Of a stretch of DNA of 39,055 bases, positions 13,988-21,208 are shown piece after piece (within the stretch, counting starts at the first letter, position 1; each line of letters begins with the position of its first letter). The notes below the pieces were generated by a model. It ran no database searches. It was not told the origin of the DNA and saw nothing but the letters and a program-made list of their open reading frames with translations. The DNA is taken from positions 1-39,055 of the IMG/VR virus record IMGVR_UViG_3300003690_000121. One strand, written 5' to 3'. Both the position numbers and the translations under genes were made by a program. Origin of the DNA: a virus.

Positions 13988-15065
13988 AATTAGACTCCTC
14001 TTGCTCGGGTAAAAGTGTCCGCCACCACGCTTCTAGTGCTTTGTGTAGGAGCGTGCCAAAATACAGAGCTTCGTGCTCTTCTTTATCTGCCCGTTCAATT
14101 CCCATTTCATAACGAAAATAATGCAACTTTTTGCAGGTCTGAAAACACCGGATGCGTGAGTTCGTGAGCACGTCCAGCCCGCCGCCTAGCTGCCCCTCTA
14201 GCTCCGGGTGGATGTCTTTTTTCGGCTGCCACTTGTCGGAGTCCGGCGTATCATATCCAGAACAAATTCCTAGGTATTCGCACGGGCGACCAAATCTCAT
14301 ACAGGCGCCCGAATTACGAACGTGCCGGTCGCCGGCACGGGTCGCGATCAAGTCTTGCCCATGGCTCCACAACTCTCTAGCATATTCCAGTATCTCGGAG
14401 TCTAGCCGCGGTACGGGCCGCCGCTGGAAATACCACTCGGGCCGTTCGTGGGTACAGTCGTGAATTAGGCGAGCGGTGTATAGCTCTAGCGGCTCGCGGT
14501 CCTCGCAGCCAGGCTGGGCACCGTATGTAACAGCCCGCTTGGCCTCCTCGCTGGGCTGATGTCCAAAATACTCGAAGCCCGAGGCGACTGCCTTTTGCTC
14601 CGCCTTTTTCAGTTTACGCGGCGATATCGATGGCTTGCGAATAACATCCCAGATAGCACCGTCGAGCTTGCGTCCACAGAGCCACTCCGTCATCATGTAG
14701 TGGGCCACCTGCCCCTCGATAACAAGCTGCTGCCAGTATGGAGCGGCTGGGTCCGCAATGCCCTCCGAGGTTGTTTTGTGGTCCATCAGCAGTTGACGTC
14801 CGTCCCGCTCGACCAAAACATCCATCTTGCCGGCAACGCGAAACGTCCGGCTGGATTTTCCTGTATCCGGATTAAAAAGATTCGCCTGAGTTATCTGCTC
14901 CACGGAAATCGGAGTGATATCTTCGTTTAACCAGCGTATATGATATCCGGTCACCAGTCCCTCAGCCTTGGCTGCCATGAGCCGCTGTGGATCAGTGGCA
15001 CATCCGCCCAGGCTGGCGCGGATAACTGCCAGTGCATTCGTCAGCGCCTCGGTAGTCGTGGTCAT
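13914..15065 (-). CDS. PD-(D/E)XK exonuclease (RecB/Cas4-like) with permuted motif order
   Basis: A 383-residue protein. The nuclease core is GKMDVLVE (Asp82) and LLMDHKTT (Asp95, Lys97), then EGQVAHYM for the Gln motif. Cysteines at 255, 262 and 268 (GACMRFGRPCEYLGIC) suggest an iron-sulphur cluster. Unusually, the segment that normally opens this family, LTNSRIRCFQTCKKLHYFRY followed by YFGTLLHKALEAWW with His341, is at the C-terminus. The order is thus D-DxK...Cys...His instead of His...D-DxK...Cys. It partners the Sak4-like ATPase. ATG 15065 follows the upstream stop within 2 bases. Confidence 0.83.
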   Translation of the reverse strand: MTTTTEALTNALAVIRASLGGCATDPQRLMAAKAEGLVTGYHIRWLNEDITPISVEQITQANLFNPDTGKSSRTFRVAGKMDVLVERDGRQLLMDHKTTSEGIADPAAPYWQQLVIEGQVAHYMMTEWLCGRKLDGAIWDVIRKPSISPRKLKKAEQKAVASGFEYFGHQPSEEAKRAVTYGAQPGCEDREPLELYTARLIHDCTHERPEWYFQRRPVPRLDSEILEYARELWSHGQDLIATRAGDRHVRNSGACMRFGRPCEYLGICSGYDTPDSDKWQPKKDIHPELEGQLGGGLDVLTNSRIRCFQTCKKLHYFRYEMGIERADKEEHEALYFGTLLHKALEAWWRTLLPEQEESNCGNSNSSAAQDGGTAASEQTAIAG

Positions 15066-15066
15066 G

Positions 15067-15297
15067 CTAAATCGTCCGGTTCATCCTTCCCGCTATCAAG
15101 TCAAGGACCGAAGCCAGCGGACTATACGCACTAGACAGGGGTACAGACAGTCGCGGGTCCACGTGGCGTAGCTCAGCTACGTACAGTCCGCTATTCCGGC
15201 TCACCCTGAGTTCGTAGCCTTCGTCAAGCAGCACACGCAAGCCGAAGTCTAGGTCGTCAGCGGCCTCCGTCACCGATCCGGGAGAATGTCGGTTCAT
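15067..15297 (-). CDS. Hypothetical protein, 76 aa
   Basis: Starts at ATG 15297, overlapping the upstream stop as ATGA, which suggests coupled translation. The product begins with a short polar stretch, then alternates hydrophobic and charged residues (LRVLLDEGYELRVSRNSGLY) like a small alpha/beta domain, and ends in a helix. No family was recognised. It directly precedes the exonuclease gene and may be a small partner protein. Confidence 0.7.
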   Translation of the reverse strand: MNRHSPGSVTEAADDLDFGLRVLLDEGYELRVSRNSGLYVAELRHVDPRLSVPLSSAYSPLASVLDLIAGRMNRTI

Positions 15298-15677
15298 CTT
15301 GTGTCGTCCTCCGTTTGTGCGTCTTCAAGGCAGCGGTCCAAGATGCTAGCCTCCAGCCGTTCATCAGCGGCTAAGAGCGAATCAATCCACTCCCTATACA
15401 GAGACACCGTGTCTGCGGTGATTGGAACGTAGACCAGTCGAGTGGATACCTCCATCGTCAGGTTGATTGGACGTACCTTCGTGATCTCCGCATGAGCGAG
15501 CTCGGCTGGCGTCCCGCGACTGTAGCCGCTTTCGACTAACGACTCTGGGACTTCCGGCCAGGCGGTATAATGGAATTCGACGTTTACATCGGAGCCGCCA
15601 GCGAGCATATTTGGGAACAGAGCAGCCTCGAATGTCCATGCGATTATGCCGGTCGTTTTTATGTTTGCAATGTTAAT
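15294..15677 (-). CDS. Hypothetical protein, probably starting at ATT
   Basis: The first ATG is at 15608 (104 residues) but has no ribosome site. The frame stays open for 23 more codons to ATT 15677, which overlaps the upstream TAA (GATTAAC) and has a perfect GGAGG six bases before it. The added residues (INIANIKTTGIIAWTFEAAL) look like real protein and lead smoothly into FPNMLAGGSDVNVEFHYTAW. The likely product is therefore 127 residues. ATT starts are rare but known (infC). Function is unknown; the C-terminal half is an acidic helix. Confidence 0.65.
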   Translation of the reverse strand: MNIANIKTTGIIAWTFEAALFPNMLAGGSDVNVEFHYTAWPEVPESLVESGYSRGTPAELAHAEITKVRPINLTMEVSTRLVYVPITADTVSLYREWIDSLLAADERLEASILDRCLEDAQTEDDTR

Positions 15678-15969
15678 CGGGCGCCTCCACCAGCGGCGTG
15701 CTCGCCGCCAGTTCGTCGGTTGTCGGGTGGAGGTCTACCGAGTCCAGTAGTGCGTCGTCCAGTAGTGCGTCGAGTTGCTCGCGGATTTTCTCGGCGTGTT
15801 TAGCGTCGAGAAAGATTTTGATTTCGACGGGGTCCTGGCCGATTCGGCAGCAATAGCCGTGCTCGCCGAGGCTTCGCACGGAAACGTAGTCGCCGGCCTT
15901 TGCGTGCACGTTCCACTCCGCGACCAGTTTACCGTCGCGGACAAATAGCCTGTTGTCAGTGAGCGCCAT
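15673..15969 (-). CDS. Hypothetical protein, 98 aa
   Basis: ATG 15969 has an AAGGGAA site. The first 55 residues (RDGKLVAEWNVHAKAGDYVS) form a small beta-rich domain, followed by a helix (DAKHAEKIREQLDALLDDAL) that contains a short repeated DNA unit (ALLDDALLD). The tail is acidic and disordered. No family was recognised. It belongs to the run of small early genes downstream of the strong promoter. Confidence 0.75.
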   Translation of the reverse strand: MALTDNRLFVRDGKLVAEWNVHAKAGDYVSVRSLGEHGYCCRIGQDPVEIKIFLDAKHAEKIREQLDALLDDALLDSVDLHPTTDELAASTPLVEAPD

Positions 15970-15997
15970 ATCGATTCCCTTCGTGGTTTCCGCCGTG

Positions 15998-16246
15998 TTA
16001 GCTGTCGGAAAAGTATCGCCAGTCTTCCTCTTCGTTTAGTTCGTCACCCACCTCACCTACCACGTTATCTTCTTCCGTTTGCAATCGCCATTGCGTCCAC
16101 AGCTTACGAGCTTCGGCTCTGCTCCAGCAGCCAGCGGTCCGCCAGCCGTCGCGGTCCACGACCAGCCAGGGATGTTCATGTCGGTTCGGCCTCGCGTCGT
16201 GAACTCCGCTGGCGAATCCGGCGTCGAGGCAAGTTGAATAGCTCAT
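15998..16246 (-). CDS. Hypothetical protein, 82 aa
   Basis: ATG 16246 follows an AAAGGAAA site. The product is hydrophilic, with a Trp-rich middle (HPWLVVDRDGWRTAGCWSRA) and a strongly acidic C-terminus (EEEDWRYFSDS). Small acidic early proteins of phages often bind and inhibit host enzymes or mimic DNA, but nothing specific supports that here. It lies in the early gene cluster with short spacers on both sides. Confidence 0.7.
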   Translation of the reverse strand: MSYSTCLDAGFASGVHDARPNRHEHPWLVVDRDGWRTAGCWSRAEARKLWTQWRLQTEEDNVVGEVGDELNEEEDWRYFSDS

Positions 16247-16277
16247 TTGTGAGTTTCCTTTCAGGCATCGAATTGTG

Positions 16278-16583
16278 TTAGTAAATGACCCTGTACTCGA
16301 ATAAACCCGGTCGAACCTGACGCCGGGGGACTTTATGACGGCCGAACTTCCGTTTCCTTAAATCACGCAACCTAGCCGCCGCGCCGCTCTGCGAGCAGCC
16401 GCATAGATTGGCTACCTCGGCGATAGTCCGCCACTGACCGTCGCGCATTAGATCACGCACGCGGTCCAGGGCGCGGGACAGCCGCTCGCCGTCACGCTCG
16501 CCGTCAAATGTCCTTCCGTCGAATACAGCGTCGGTACAGGCGCGATTGTCGATGCGGAATAGAGTGTGTTGGGTGTCGGCCAT
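16278..16583 (-). CDS. Winged-helix DNA-binding protein
   Basis: A 101-residue product from ATG 16583 with GGAGC upstream. Longer frames reach into the preceding gene and are rejected. Residues about 40-80 (WRTIAEVANLCGCSQSGAAA, then RLRDLRKRKFG) form a clear winged-helix motif of the kind used by phage-encoded small DNA-binding proteins, and the C-terminus ends in a beta wing (RPGLFEYRVIY). It could regulate early genes or bind replication DNA. It is the second gene after the strong promoter. Confidence 0.78.
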   Translation of the reverse strand: MADTQHTLFRIDNRACTDAVFDGRTFDGERDGERLSRALDRVRDLMRDGQWRTIAEVANLCGCSQSGAAARLRDLRKRKFGRHKVPRRQVRPGLFEYRVIY

Positions 16584-16597
16584 TTGCCCGTGCTCCA

Positions 16598-16825
16598 TTA
16601 ACCTGCTATCGTAGCGCTCGGAAATGCTCCGGCCAGCGCCTCGGCGAGTGCGATCTCCTCGTCGCGGCCGTAGTCGTCCACGTCCACAGGCCACCATATT
16701 TTCTGGCTGTCGTCCAGCAGCAGGCCAGCACTGTCGTGACTCTCGCAATACCAGCCGGGATCGGCGCCAATCTGATCGTCCCATCGGTAGGTAATGCGCG
16801 TAGCTTGTGCTTTTTCTGAACTCAT
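16598..16825 (-). CDS. Hypothetical early protein, 75 aa
   Basis: First gene behind the strong promoter at 16873-16900. ATG 16825 has an AAGGAGA site at 8 bases. The product is acidic (DDSQKIWWPVDVDDYGRDEE) with several Trp and Tyr residues and a helical C-terminus. First-transcribed small acidic proteins are often host-takeover factors, but this is only a positional argument. The TAG stop lies 15 bases before the winged-helix gene. Confidence 0.72.
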   Translation of the reverse strand: MSSEKAQATRITYRWDDQIGADPGWYCESHDSAGLLLDDSQKIWWPVDVDDYGRDEEIALAEALAGAFPSATIAG

Positions 16826-16872
16826 CTCTTCGTCTCCTTGGTAAGTGGTGTTGTTGTCTCTTAACTACCTCT

Positions 16873-16900
16873 ATTATAGGTATCGGCGTATGGTTGTCAA
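16873..16900 (-). promoter_or_regulatory. Strong sigma70-type promoter for the early operon
   Basis: On the minus strand TTGACA (16900-16895) and TATAAT (16878-16873) match the consensus exactly, with a 16-base spacer. Transcription would begin near 16866, giving a leader of about 40 bases before the first early gene. The spacer contains ATACGCCG, one half of the palindrome found in front of the HTH regulator gene. Confidence 0.8.
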
Positions 16901-16913
16901 TGGCGGTAGGCCC

Positions 16914-16982
16914 TTATTCCGGAAAGTTTTTTGTCATTCCCGTAACCTATGTCCCCGCCTATAGTTAGGCCGAAAAGTTTTT
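16914..16982 (-). repeat. Pair of direct repeats upstream of the early promoter
   Basis: On the minus strand AAAAACTTTTCGGCCTAA (16982-16965) and AAAAACTTTCCGGAATAA (16931-16914) are 15 of 18 identical and 51 bases apart. They lie between the regulator gene and the early promoter, where activator or regulator binding would be expected. Confidence 0.5.
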
Positions 16983-16991
16983 CTGGAAATA

Positions 16992-17198
16992 CTACTTTTT
17001 CACGGCCCGGAACTGCGGATTTCCAGCCGGCCGGGCGATCTTCGCGAAGCGGTACACCTCGCGGCGGGTAATCAGATAGCGGCCGCCGACCAGCGCGCCG
17101 AGCCGACCCTGCTTGCAAAACTGCTGGACACGGACAACGGACAGGCCTAGCAGACCGGCGACCTGCGCCGTGTCGAGGATATCACGGGTTTGGAGCAT
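16992..17198 (-). CDS. Small HTH regulator (excisionase/MerR-like fold)
   Basis: A 68-residue product from ATG 17198. It carries a helix-turn-helix of the HTH_17 type (DTAQVAGLLGLSVVRVQQFC) followed by the wing and Arg-rich tail typical of excisionase-like proteins (GGRYLITRREVYRF). No integrase is present, so a role as transcription regulator is more likely. A TATAAT box ends 6 bases before the ATG, which would give a leaderless mRNA, and the box overlaps a perfect 16-bp palindrome. The longer upstream frame has no support. Confidence 0.78.
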   Translation of the reverse strand: MLQTRDILDTAQVAGLLGLSVVRVQQFCKQGRLGALVGGRYLITRREVYRFAKIARPAGNPQFRAVKK

Positions 17199-17400
17199 CC
17201 GGCTATTATACGCCGCGGCGTATGCGATTGCCAGGACGCCGCTGAATGCACGGTGGAGATTGTGCCTTGAATTCGACGGAACGGCGGCTAATCTTTTCTC
17301 GCCTTGTCCTCCCGCTCCGCCTGCCAGATCGCCAGTTGCACGATCGTCCTGGCGGCGGCTCCGCTGAACGGCAGGTGACGTTCTCGGCTGGCTTCTGTTG
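17199..17400 (-). other. Intergenic control region between late and early genes
   Basis: About 200 bases between the last virion gene and the HTH regulator. Apart from the palindrome and -10 box no signal stands out. A frame reading RHLPFSGAAARTIVQLAIWQ then AEREDKARKD looks protein-like but has no normal start codon, so no gene is called. Confidence 0.5.
17205..17223 (-). promoter_or_regulatory. -10 box and 16-bp operator palindrome of the HTH regulator
   Basis: ATACGCCGCGGCGTAT at 17208-17223 is a perfect palindrome. It overlaps TATAAT at 17210-17205 on the minus strand. The -35 region is weak, which suits a regulated promoter. The half-site ATACGCCG recurs in the spacer of the early promoter. 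Confidence 0.6.
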
Positions 17401-18219
17401 TTAAGTTCGAGCGGCATCCGTTCGGCGATATTCAACCCAGAATCGAAAGGTTAGTGCATCAATAGTTTTCCCAGATATATTACGAACTTCCAGTGCATCT
17501 CCATCATCAAGCACGCGAGTATAACCTGTCGTGGCAATTGCACTATCGGGGTCGCTTCCTTCCGCACCAACACTCCAACTGGAGGCAGAGCCATCGTTAT
17601 ACAGTTGGACTTCGATGTTGTCCGATGCTGCTCCCACCAGCATGTTGTAACCGTACTGATAAATCCCCGCATTGTCCACTATAATAGTGTTACTGGAAAT
17701 CGAGAATCCGCCGGTATTCGCGCCATCTGCTAGTGAAATAGGTATAGTCGATCCGTCTGTAATTCCGGTGCCTCCTCCAGTAACCGCAAATTGCAAAGAT
17801 TCAGAACCCCGCATGAACAGCATCCGGTCTACGGGATTTGTTGACGACTTCAAGTTTAAGCCGCCTTTCGATGTGTATCCCGGACGGTGTTTGCGCATTA
17901 TCCAAGAACCGCTTTTCGGTCCATAAATATCGCCGTCGCCTCCTGGATCTAAAACCCAATCTATAGCCCCATAGAATGGACCGTCTATCGTACACATTCC
18001 AAATCCACTAACGGGAATATCTAGGTGGCTATTGAACACAAACAACTGGTCTACATTGGTGTCGGGCTGAATAACCGAAAGCACCAGCCGACCGGGGCTT
18101 GGATTGGAAGTGGTTGAAACCTCCATCACGGAGAACGCGGGAATTACCACCCCACTCTTATTCTCGCACTCCATCCACCGCTGCTGAGCAATCGGCGACC
18201 TGTGATCCTTGAACGTCAT
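17401..18219 (-). CDS. Virion appendage protein with C1q/TNF-like end
   Basis: A 272-residue product from ATG 18219 with AGGAGGG. The N-terminal 100 residues (QRWMECENKSGVVIPAFSVM) look like a short attachment module; the C-terminal 130 residues are beta-rich (GFSISSNTIIVDNAGIYQYG and later FRFWVEYRR) in the manner of the trimeric C1q/TNF-like heads found on phage fibres. It is the last gene of the late region, behind the tail-tip protein, which suits a receptor-binding or decoration role. Assignment is by pattern. Confidence 0.7.
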   Translation of the reverse strand: MTFKDHRSPIAQQRWMECENKSGVVIPAFSVMEVSTTSNPSPGRLVLSVIQPDTNVDQLFVFNSHLDIPVSGFGMCTIDGPFYGAIDWVLDPGGDGDIYGPKSGSWIMRKHRPGYTSKGGLNLKSSTNPVDRMLFMRGSESLQFAVTGGGTGITDGSTIPISLADGANTGGFSISSNTIIVDNAGIYQYGYNMLVGAASDNIEVQLYNDGSASSWSVGAEGSDPDSAIATTGYTRVLDDGDALEVRNISGKTIDALTFRFWVEYRRTDAART

Positions 18220-18296
18220 CTAACCAGCCCTCCTAAAAACTCACCGATTTTCCATAGCACCGATTGCCGCCGCTGCCTATTGCTGCCACTGACGTT

Positions 18297-19931
18297 TCAG
18301 CGTCCGGCTGCGGCTTCTTCTGCCGCTCCAAGCCGCTCAAGTGTTGCCGCCTTTAAAGCTTGCCAGTTACGTAAATTTTCCTGCCGCCGCCGCTCTTTAT
18401 AGCTCGGCGTAACCCGGTGCCCCTCGATGTTGCGGCTGGCGTGCGTCGTGGCCCCGCTGCCGCCCACCGTCCAGGTCACCTGCTGGATTGCCCCATCCGG
18501 TTCGATGGGCACCAACCCGGCGTATTGGATCGTGGTCGCGGGGCGCGGTTCATATTCCTTGACCAGCGCATCGAGATAGTGTTCACCTTCCGGGTCGATG
18601 GTGGGGCGGTTGTTAATTGTTTCCGTGACATTATTTTGGTCATCGTACTCTGCCCGAAACTTCGCAACTATCTCTGGGTGCCAGACGACGCGCGGACCCG
18701 TTTTGTTATTCTGGTCAACCGCCCGATCCCACTGGTCGCGGACCTTGACACCCTCTTCGTCAGTCACCTCGTAGGTGGTTGTCAGGTAGAGCTCAGCTTG
18801 TCCGTGCTCGCCGGGCGCCACCTTAACAACCGGCTGACTAAACTGGACGATGCCTCGCTGCGCATCGATAGAGAATCCGTGTTTGTCCGCCGGGTAGCGG
18901 GTGCCTGCCGCCGTGTTGGCACGATCCTCACCTTCGGGGTAAAACACGCCCTCGACAAACGCCTCCAGCGGGCGTTTCACCCCGTCCACGTCCACCGCCT
19001 CTTGATTCAATTTGTCTCCGATGGGCAAGATTTGTTTGACCGCATCTACCGCCCCGTAGCCCGGCACGTTTTGCGTGCCGTCAGCCTGGCTGACTACCCG
19101 ATACCACTTGAACACGGTCTTGGCGGCTAGCGAATGCTGCGCCGCGGCGACATCCCCAAAACTATCCGTGGGCACCGTTTCCCAGCCGTTTGCCGGCTTG
19201 TACGACAGGTCGTCGATTTTCTTTATCTCGCCCTCCGTATCCTCGCCCACCGCCTCCAGCTTCAACTTCGATTGGAATCTCGTCGGGCCGCCCTTGATGG
19301 CAATCTTGCTGGGGCGCAGCAACGCATCGACCCCGATGCCGGCAGACATCTCCACGCCGCCCAGTGGCAGCTCGCTGCCCTCACCCAGCCGGTGGATGAC
19401 CACCTTGTTTTTCAGAGTCAACACGATCCGGCAGTTGAGCGACTCACAGAGCGATGCTAACTCCTGAGCCGGGTTGGCGGAGTCCCAAAAGATAATCGGT
19501 CGGCTCTTGTTGGGCAGCGTCGATAAGTCGAAGTTCTGCTCTTTCATTGCTTCCAGCAACAACTTCGCCAACTCCTGCGGCGTCTTTTCGTTGCCTTCTT
19601 CCGTATCAATCACCCCGCTGGGCAGTCGGCGGTTGTATCTGCCCGTAATCTCGCCGTATTGCCAGCGCCAGCGGCGGTCTAGCACGGTTAGCGTCTGGAC
19701 ATGCCCCTGCTGGCTGAACCGCATAGAGGGGTTGTTAGCGGCACATTCAGGGAAGTCGATGCGCACTGAACCGAATGTAAAAGACAGCGTTCCAAGGCTG
19801 GCGGTGTAGGCAGCCTGGGGAGCGAAGGTAATCAGGCAACTACTCGGGGTGATCCCATGCACCAGCGAAAAGCTGGCGGAAATGATCTGTTGAAGCCCAG
19901 GGAAATGGGCGAGCCCCTGCAGGTCCGGCAT
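18297..19931 (-). CDS. Tail-tip/baseplate-hub-like protein
   Basis: A 544-residue protein. The first 120 residues (SFTFGSVRIDFPECAANN and VLDRRWRWQYGEITGRYNRR) and the following helical segment with NPAQELASLCESLNCRIVLT resemble phage hub proteins of the gp27/gpD type, which carry a domain for retrieving a short helical insert before a second beta barrel. The central region is beta-rich and the last 50 residues form a charged helix (SYKERRRQENLRNWQALKAA). Position after the tape measure and before the fibre-like gene fits a distal-tail or hub protein. Its ATG touches the stop of the upstream gene. Confidence 0.62.
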   Translation of the reverse strand: MPDLQGLAHFPGLQQIISASFSLVHGITPSSCLITFAPQAAYTASLGTLSFTFGSVRIDFPECAANNPSMRFSQQGHVQTLTVLDRRWRWQYGEITGRYNRRLPSGVIDTEEGNEKTPQELAKLLLEAMKEQNFDLSTLPNKSRPIIFWDSANPAQELASLCESLNCRIVLTLKNKVVIHRLGEGSELPLGGVEMSAGIGVDALLRPSKIAIKGGPTRFQSKLKLEAVGEDTEGEIKKIDDLSYKPANGWETVPTDSFGDVAAAQHSLAAKTVFKWYRVVSQADGTQNVPGYGAVDAVKQILPIGDKLNQEAVDVDGVKRPLEAFVEGVFYPEGEDRANTAAGTRYPADKHGFSIDAQRGIVQFSQPVVKVAPGEHGQAELYLTTTYEVTDEEGVKVRDQWDRAVDQNNKTGPRVVWHPEIVAKFRAEYDDQNNVTETINNRPTIDPEGEHYLDALVKEYEPRPATTIQYAGLVPIEPDGAIQQVTWTVGGSGATTHASRNIEGHRVTPSYKERRRQENLRNWQALKAATLERLGAAEEAAAGR

Positions 19932-20518
19932 TAGATTGCGCTCGGAGTAATTGTCATGTGCGTGCCAAGATCAAGCGTTACGCTGGCAAGGTCGGAGCGG
20001 GTCACATCGATGCCATTGGTCCAGGTCACCGTTTTGAACGGATCGTGAATCGCTCCCCGCTCGTGCAATTCGCAGTTGGTCACCGTGCGTGCCTGGCTGT
20101 CGCGGCGGAAGTCCAACACGCCGTCAGAGCCGACTCGGGCCGTCGTGATAGTCCCCGTGCCCCGGTAGAGCACCGTGCCGGCGTCGATCTCGATAGTCGT
20201 CTGGGCACCGCTCAGGACTGTTAGCTCGCCGCCTATCAGGTTGGTGGTCGTGGCAGCGGAGTCGATCTGCAATGTGCCGCCAGATTGGGTGATCGTGGTC
20301 AACGTCGTGCTCGTACCGCAAAGCACCCGAGCATCGCCCGCCTGGTTGTCCAGGTAGCCGACTCGCAGCGTAGCAATGGTCGCCGCCTCGCCATCCTCAA
20401 TCGCCACCCCCACATCACCTTTGAGAATGTTGGCCACGTTGCTGGCGTGCGTGCCTACCCAGCGGATGGCGGGCACGGCCGTCTCATCGCGCTGGCCGCT
20501 ATTGGATACGTTCAACAC
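19931..20518 (-). CDS. C-terminal part of a frameshifted beta-rich virion protein
   Basis: Open frame of about 195 residues from a non-ATG start at 20518; the frame is in fact open further upstream to about 20655 and reads TTTISIGEGEGSGSGRIRLN before this point. The sequence is repetitive beta-structure (TLTTITQSGGTLQIDSAATT), like a beta-solenoid. It continues the protein encoded at 20512-21204 after a -1 shift of frame. Together they make a protein of about 425 residues. Confidence 0.65.
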   Translation of the reverse strand: MLNVSNSGQRDETAVPAIRWVGTHASNVANILKGDVGVAIEDGEAATIATLRVGYLDNQAGDARVLCGTSTTLTTITQSGGTLQIDSAATTTNLIGGELTVLSGAQTTIEIDAGTVLYRGTGTITTARVGSDGVLDFRRDSQARTVTNCELHERGAIHDPFKTVTWTNGIDVTRSDLASVTLDLGTHMTITPSAI

Positions 20519-21204
20519 CGCCTGGCCCGTGCCGCTGTTGAGCCGAATACGTCCCGAGCCGCTGCCCTCGCCCTCGCCAATCGAGATCGTGGTCGTCGGT
20601 ACTCCCGATAGGTCAATGAGGAGTTGTCGCTGTTTGTTTCGGGAAGCCCGATTTTTCCCGTGTAGCTCTGGAAAATCGTAATTGACGTTGCCGTTACACC
20701 GTTCTGGTCGATGTTGTATTTCAGGTCCACATCTCCAGAATCAAATACGATATCATCGTCGTCCACCGGAACCGTCGTACCGCTCCAGTTGTCCGCGTTG
20801 TCAAAGAAGTTCTTTCCCGTGGCTGCGGTAGCAGTAGCTTCGACCGATGTACCAGAACCGGCGGTGACTTCCACTACCGCCAACGTAAACGGCACGCCCT
20901 TGTCGCTGGTCAACGTGACTACCGAACCGGAGACCGTAGCCGTTAGCTCGGCAAATTCACCGATGTTGTCTCCGGTCTCGCTAAACGTATGGTTTCCGGT
21001 GCCTGTTTGTGTCGTGTTGCTGACCATTTCCTGGATAGCAAGAGCCACTTGAGCGGTTGTCGTATCTGTGCCCACGGTCAACACAAGGTCTTTCCCGTTG
21101 ATCGTGAGCGTACACGTATCGGCAGTCGCCCAGGTGTTTGCCACAGTTATGGTATCGACCTGGGAAACGTCTACCGCGTCTCCAAACCAGCGTCGTGTTG
21201 CCAT
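20512..21204 (-). CDS. N-terminal part of a frameshifted beta-rich virion protein
   Basis: From ATG 21204 with AGGAGATAAG. Residues 1-190 are beta-rich (MATRRWFGDAVDVSQVDTIT, later DNADNWSGTTVPVDDDDIVF), a pattern seen in phage and Planctomycetota surface proteins. After about YREYR the frame becomes Arg-rich nonsense (RRPRSRLARARAAARD), while the -1 frame continues the true protein. One missing base between about 20585 and 20640 explains this. A slippery heptamer G GGA AAA in frame at 20659-20653 is an alternative, programmed explanation. Confidence 0.68.
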   Translation of the reverse strand: MATRRWFGDAVDVSQVDTITVANTWATADTCTLTINGKDLVLTVGTDTTTAQVALAIQEMVSNTTQTGTGNHTFSETGDNIGEFAELTATVSGSVVTLTSDKGVPFTLAVVEVTAGSGTSVEATATAATGKNFFDNADNWSGTTVPVDDDDIVFDSGDVDLKYNIDQNGVTATSITIFQSYTGKIGLPETNSDNSSLTYREYRRPRSRLARARAAARDVFGSTAARARRC

Positions 21205-21208
21205 GATC

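Noticed and set aside
16992-17198. Excisionase of a temperate phage
   Set aside because: The fold is excisionase-like, but no integrase, attachment site or lysogeny repressor was recognised, so a regulator is more likely.
17199-17400. Protein-like frame in the control region (RHLPFSGAAARTIVQLAIWQ...)
   Set aside because: No ATG, GTG or TTG in a useful position, and it overlaps the end of the neighbouring gene. Left as an intergenic note.
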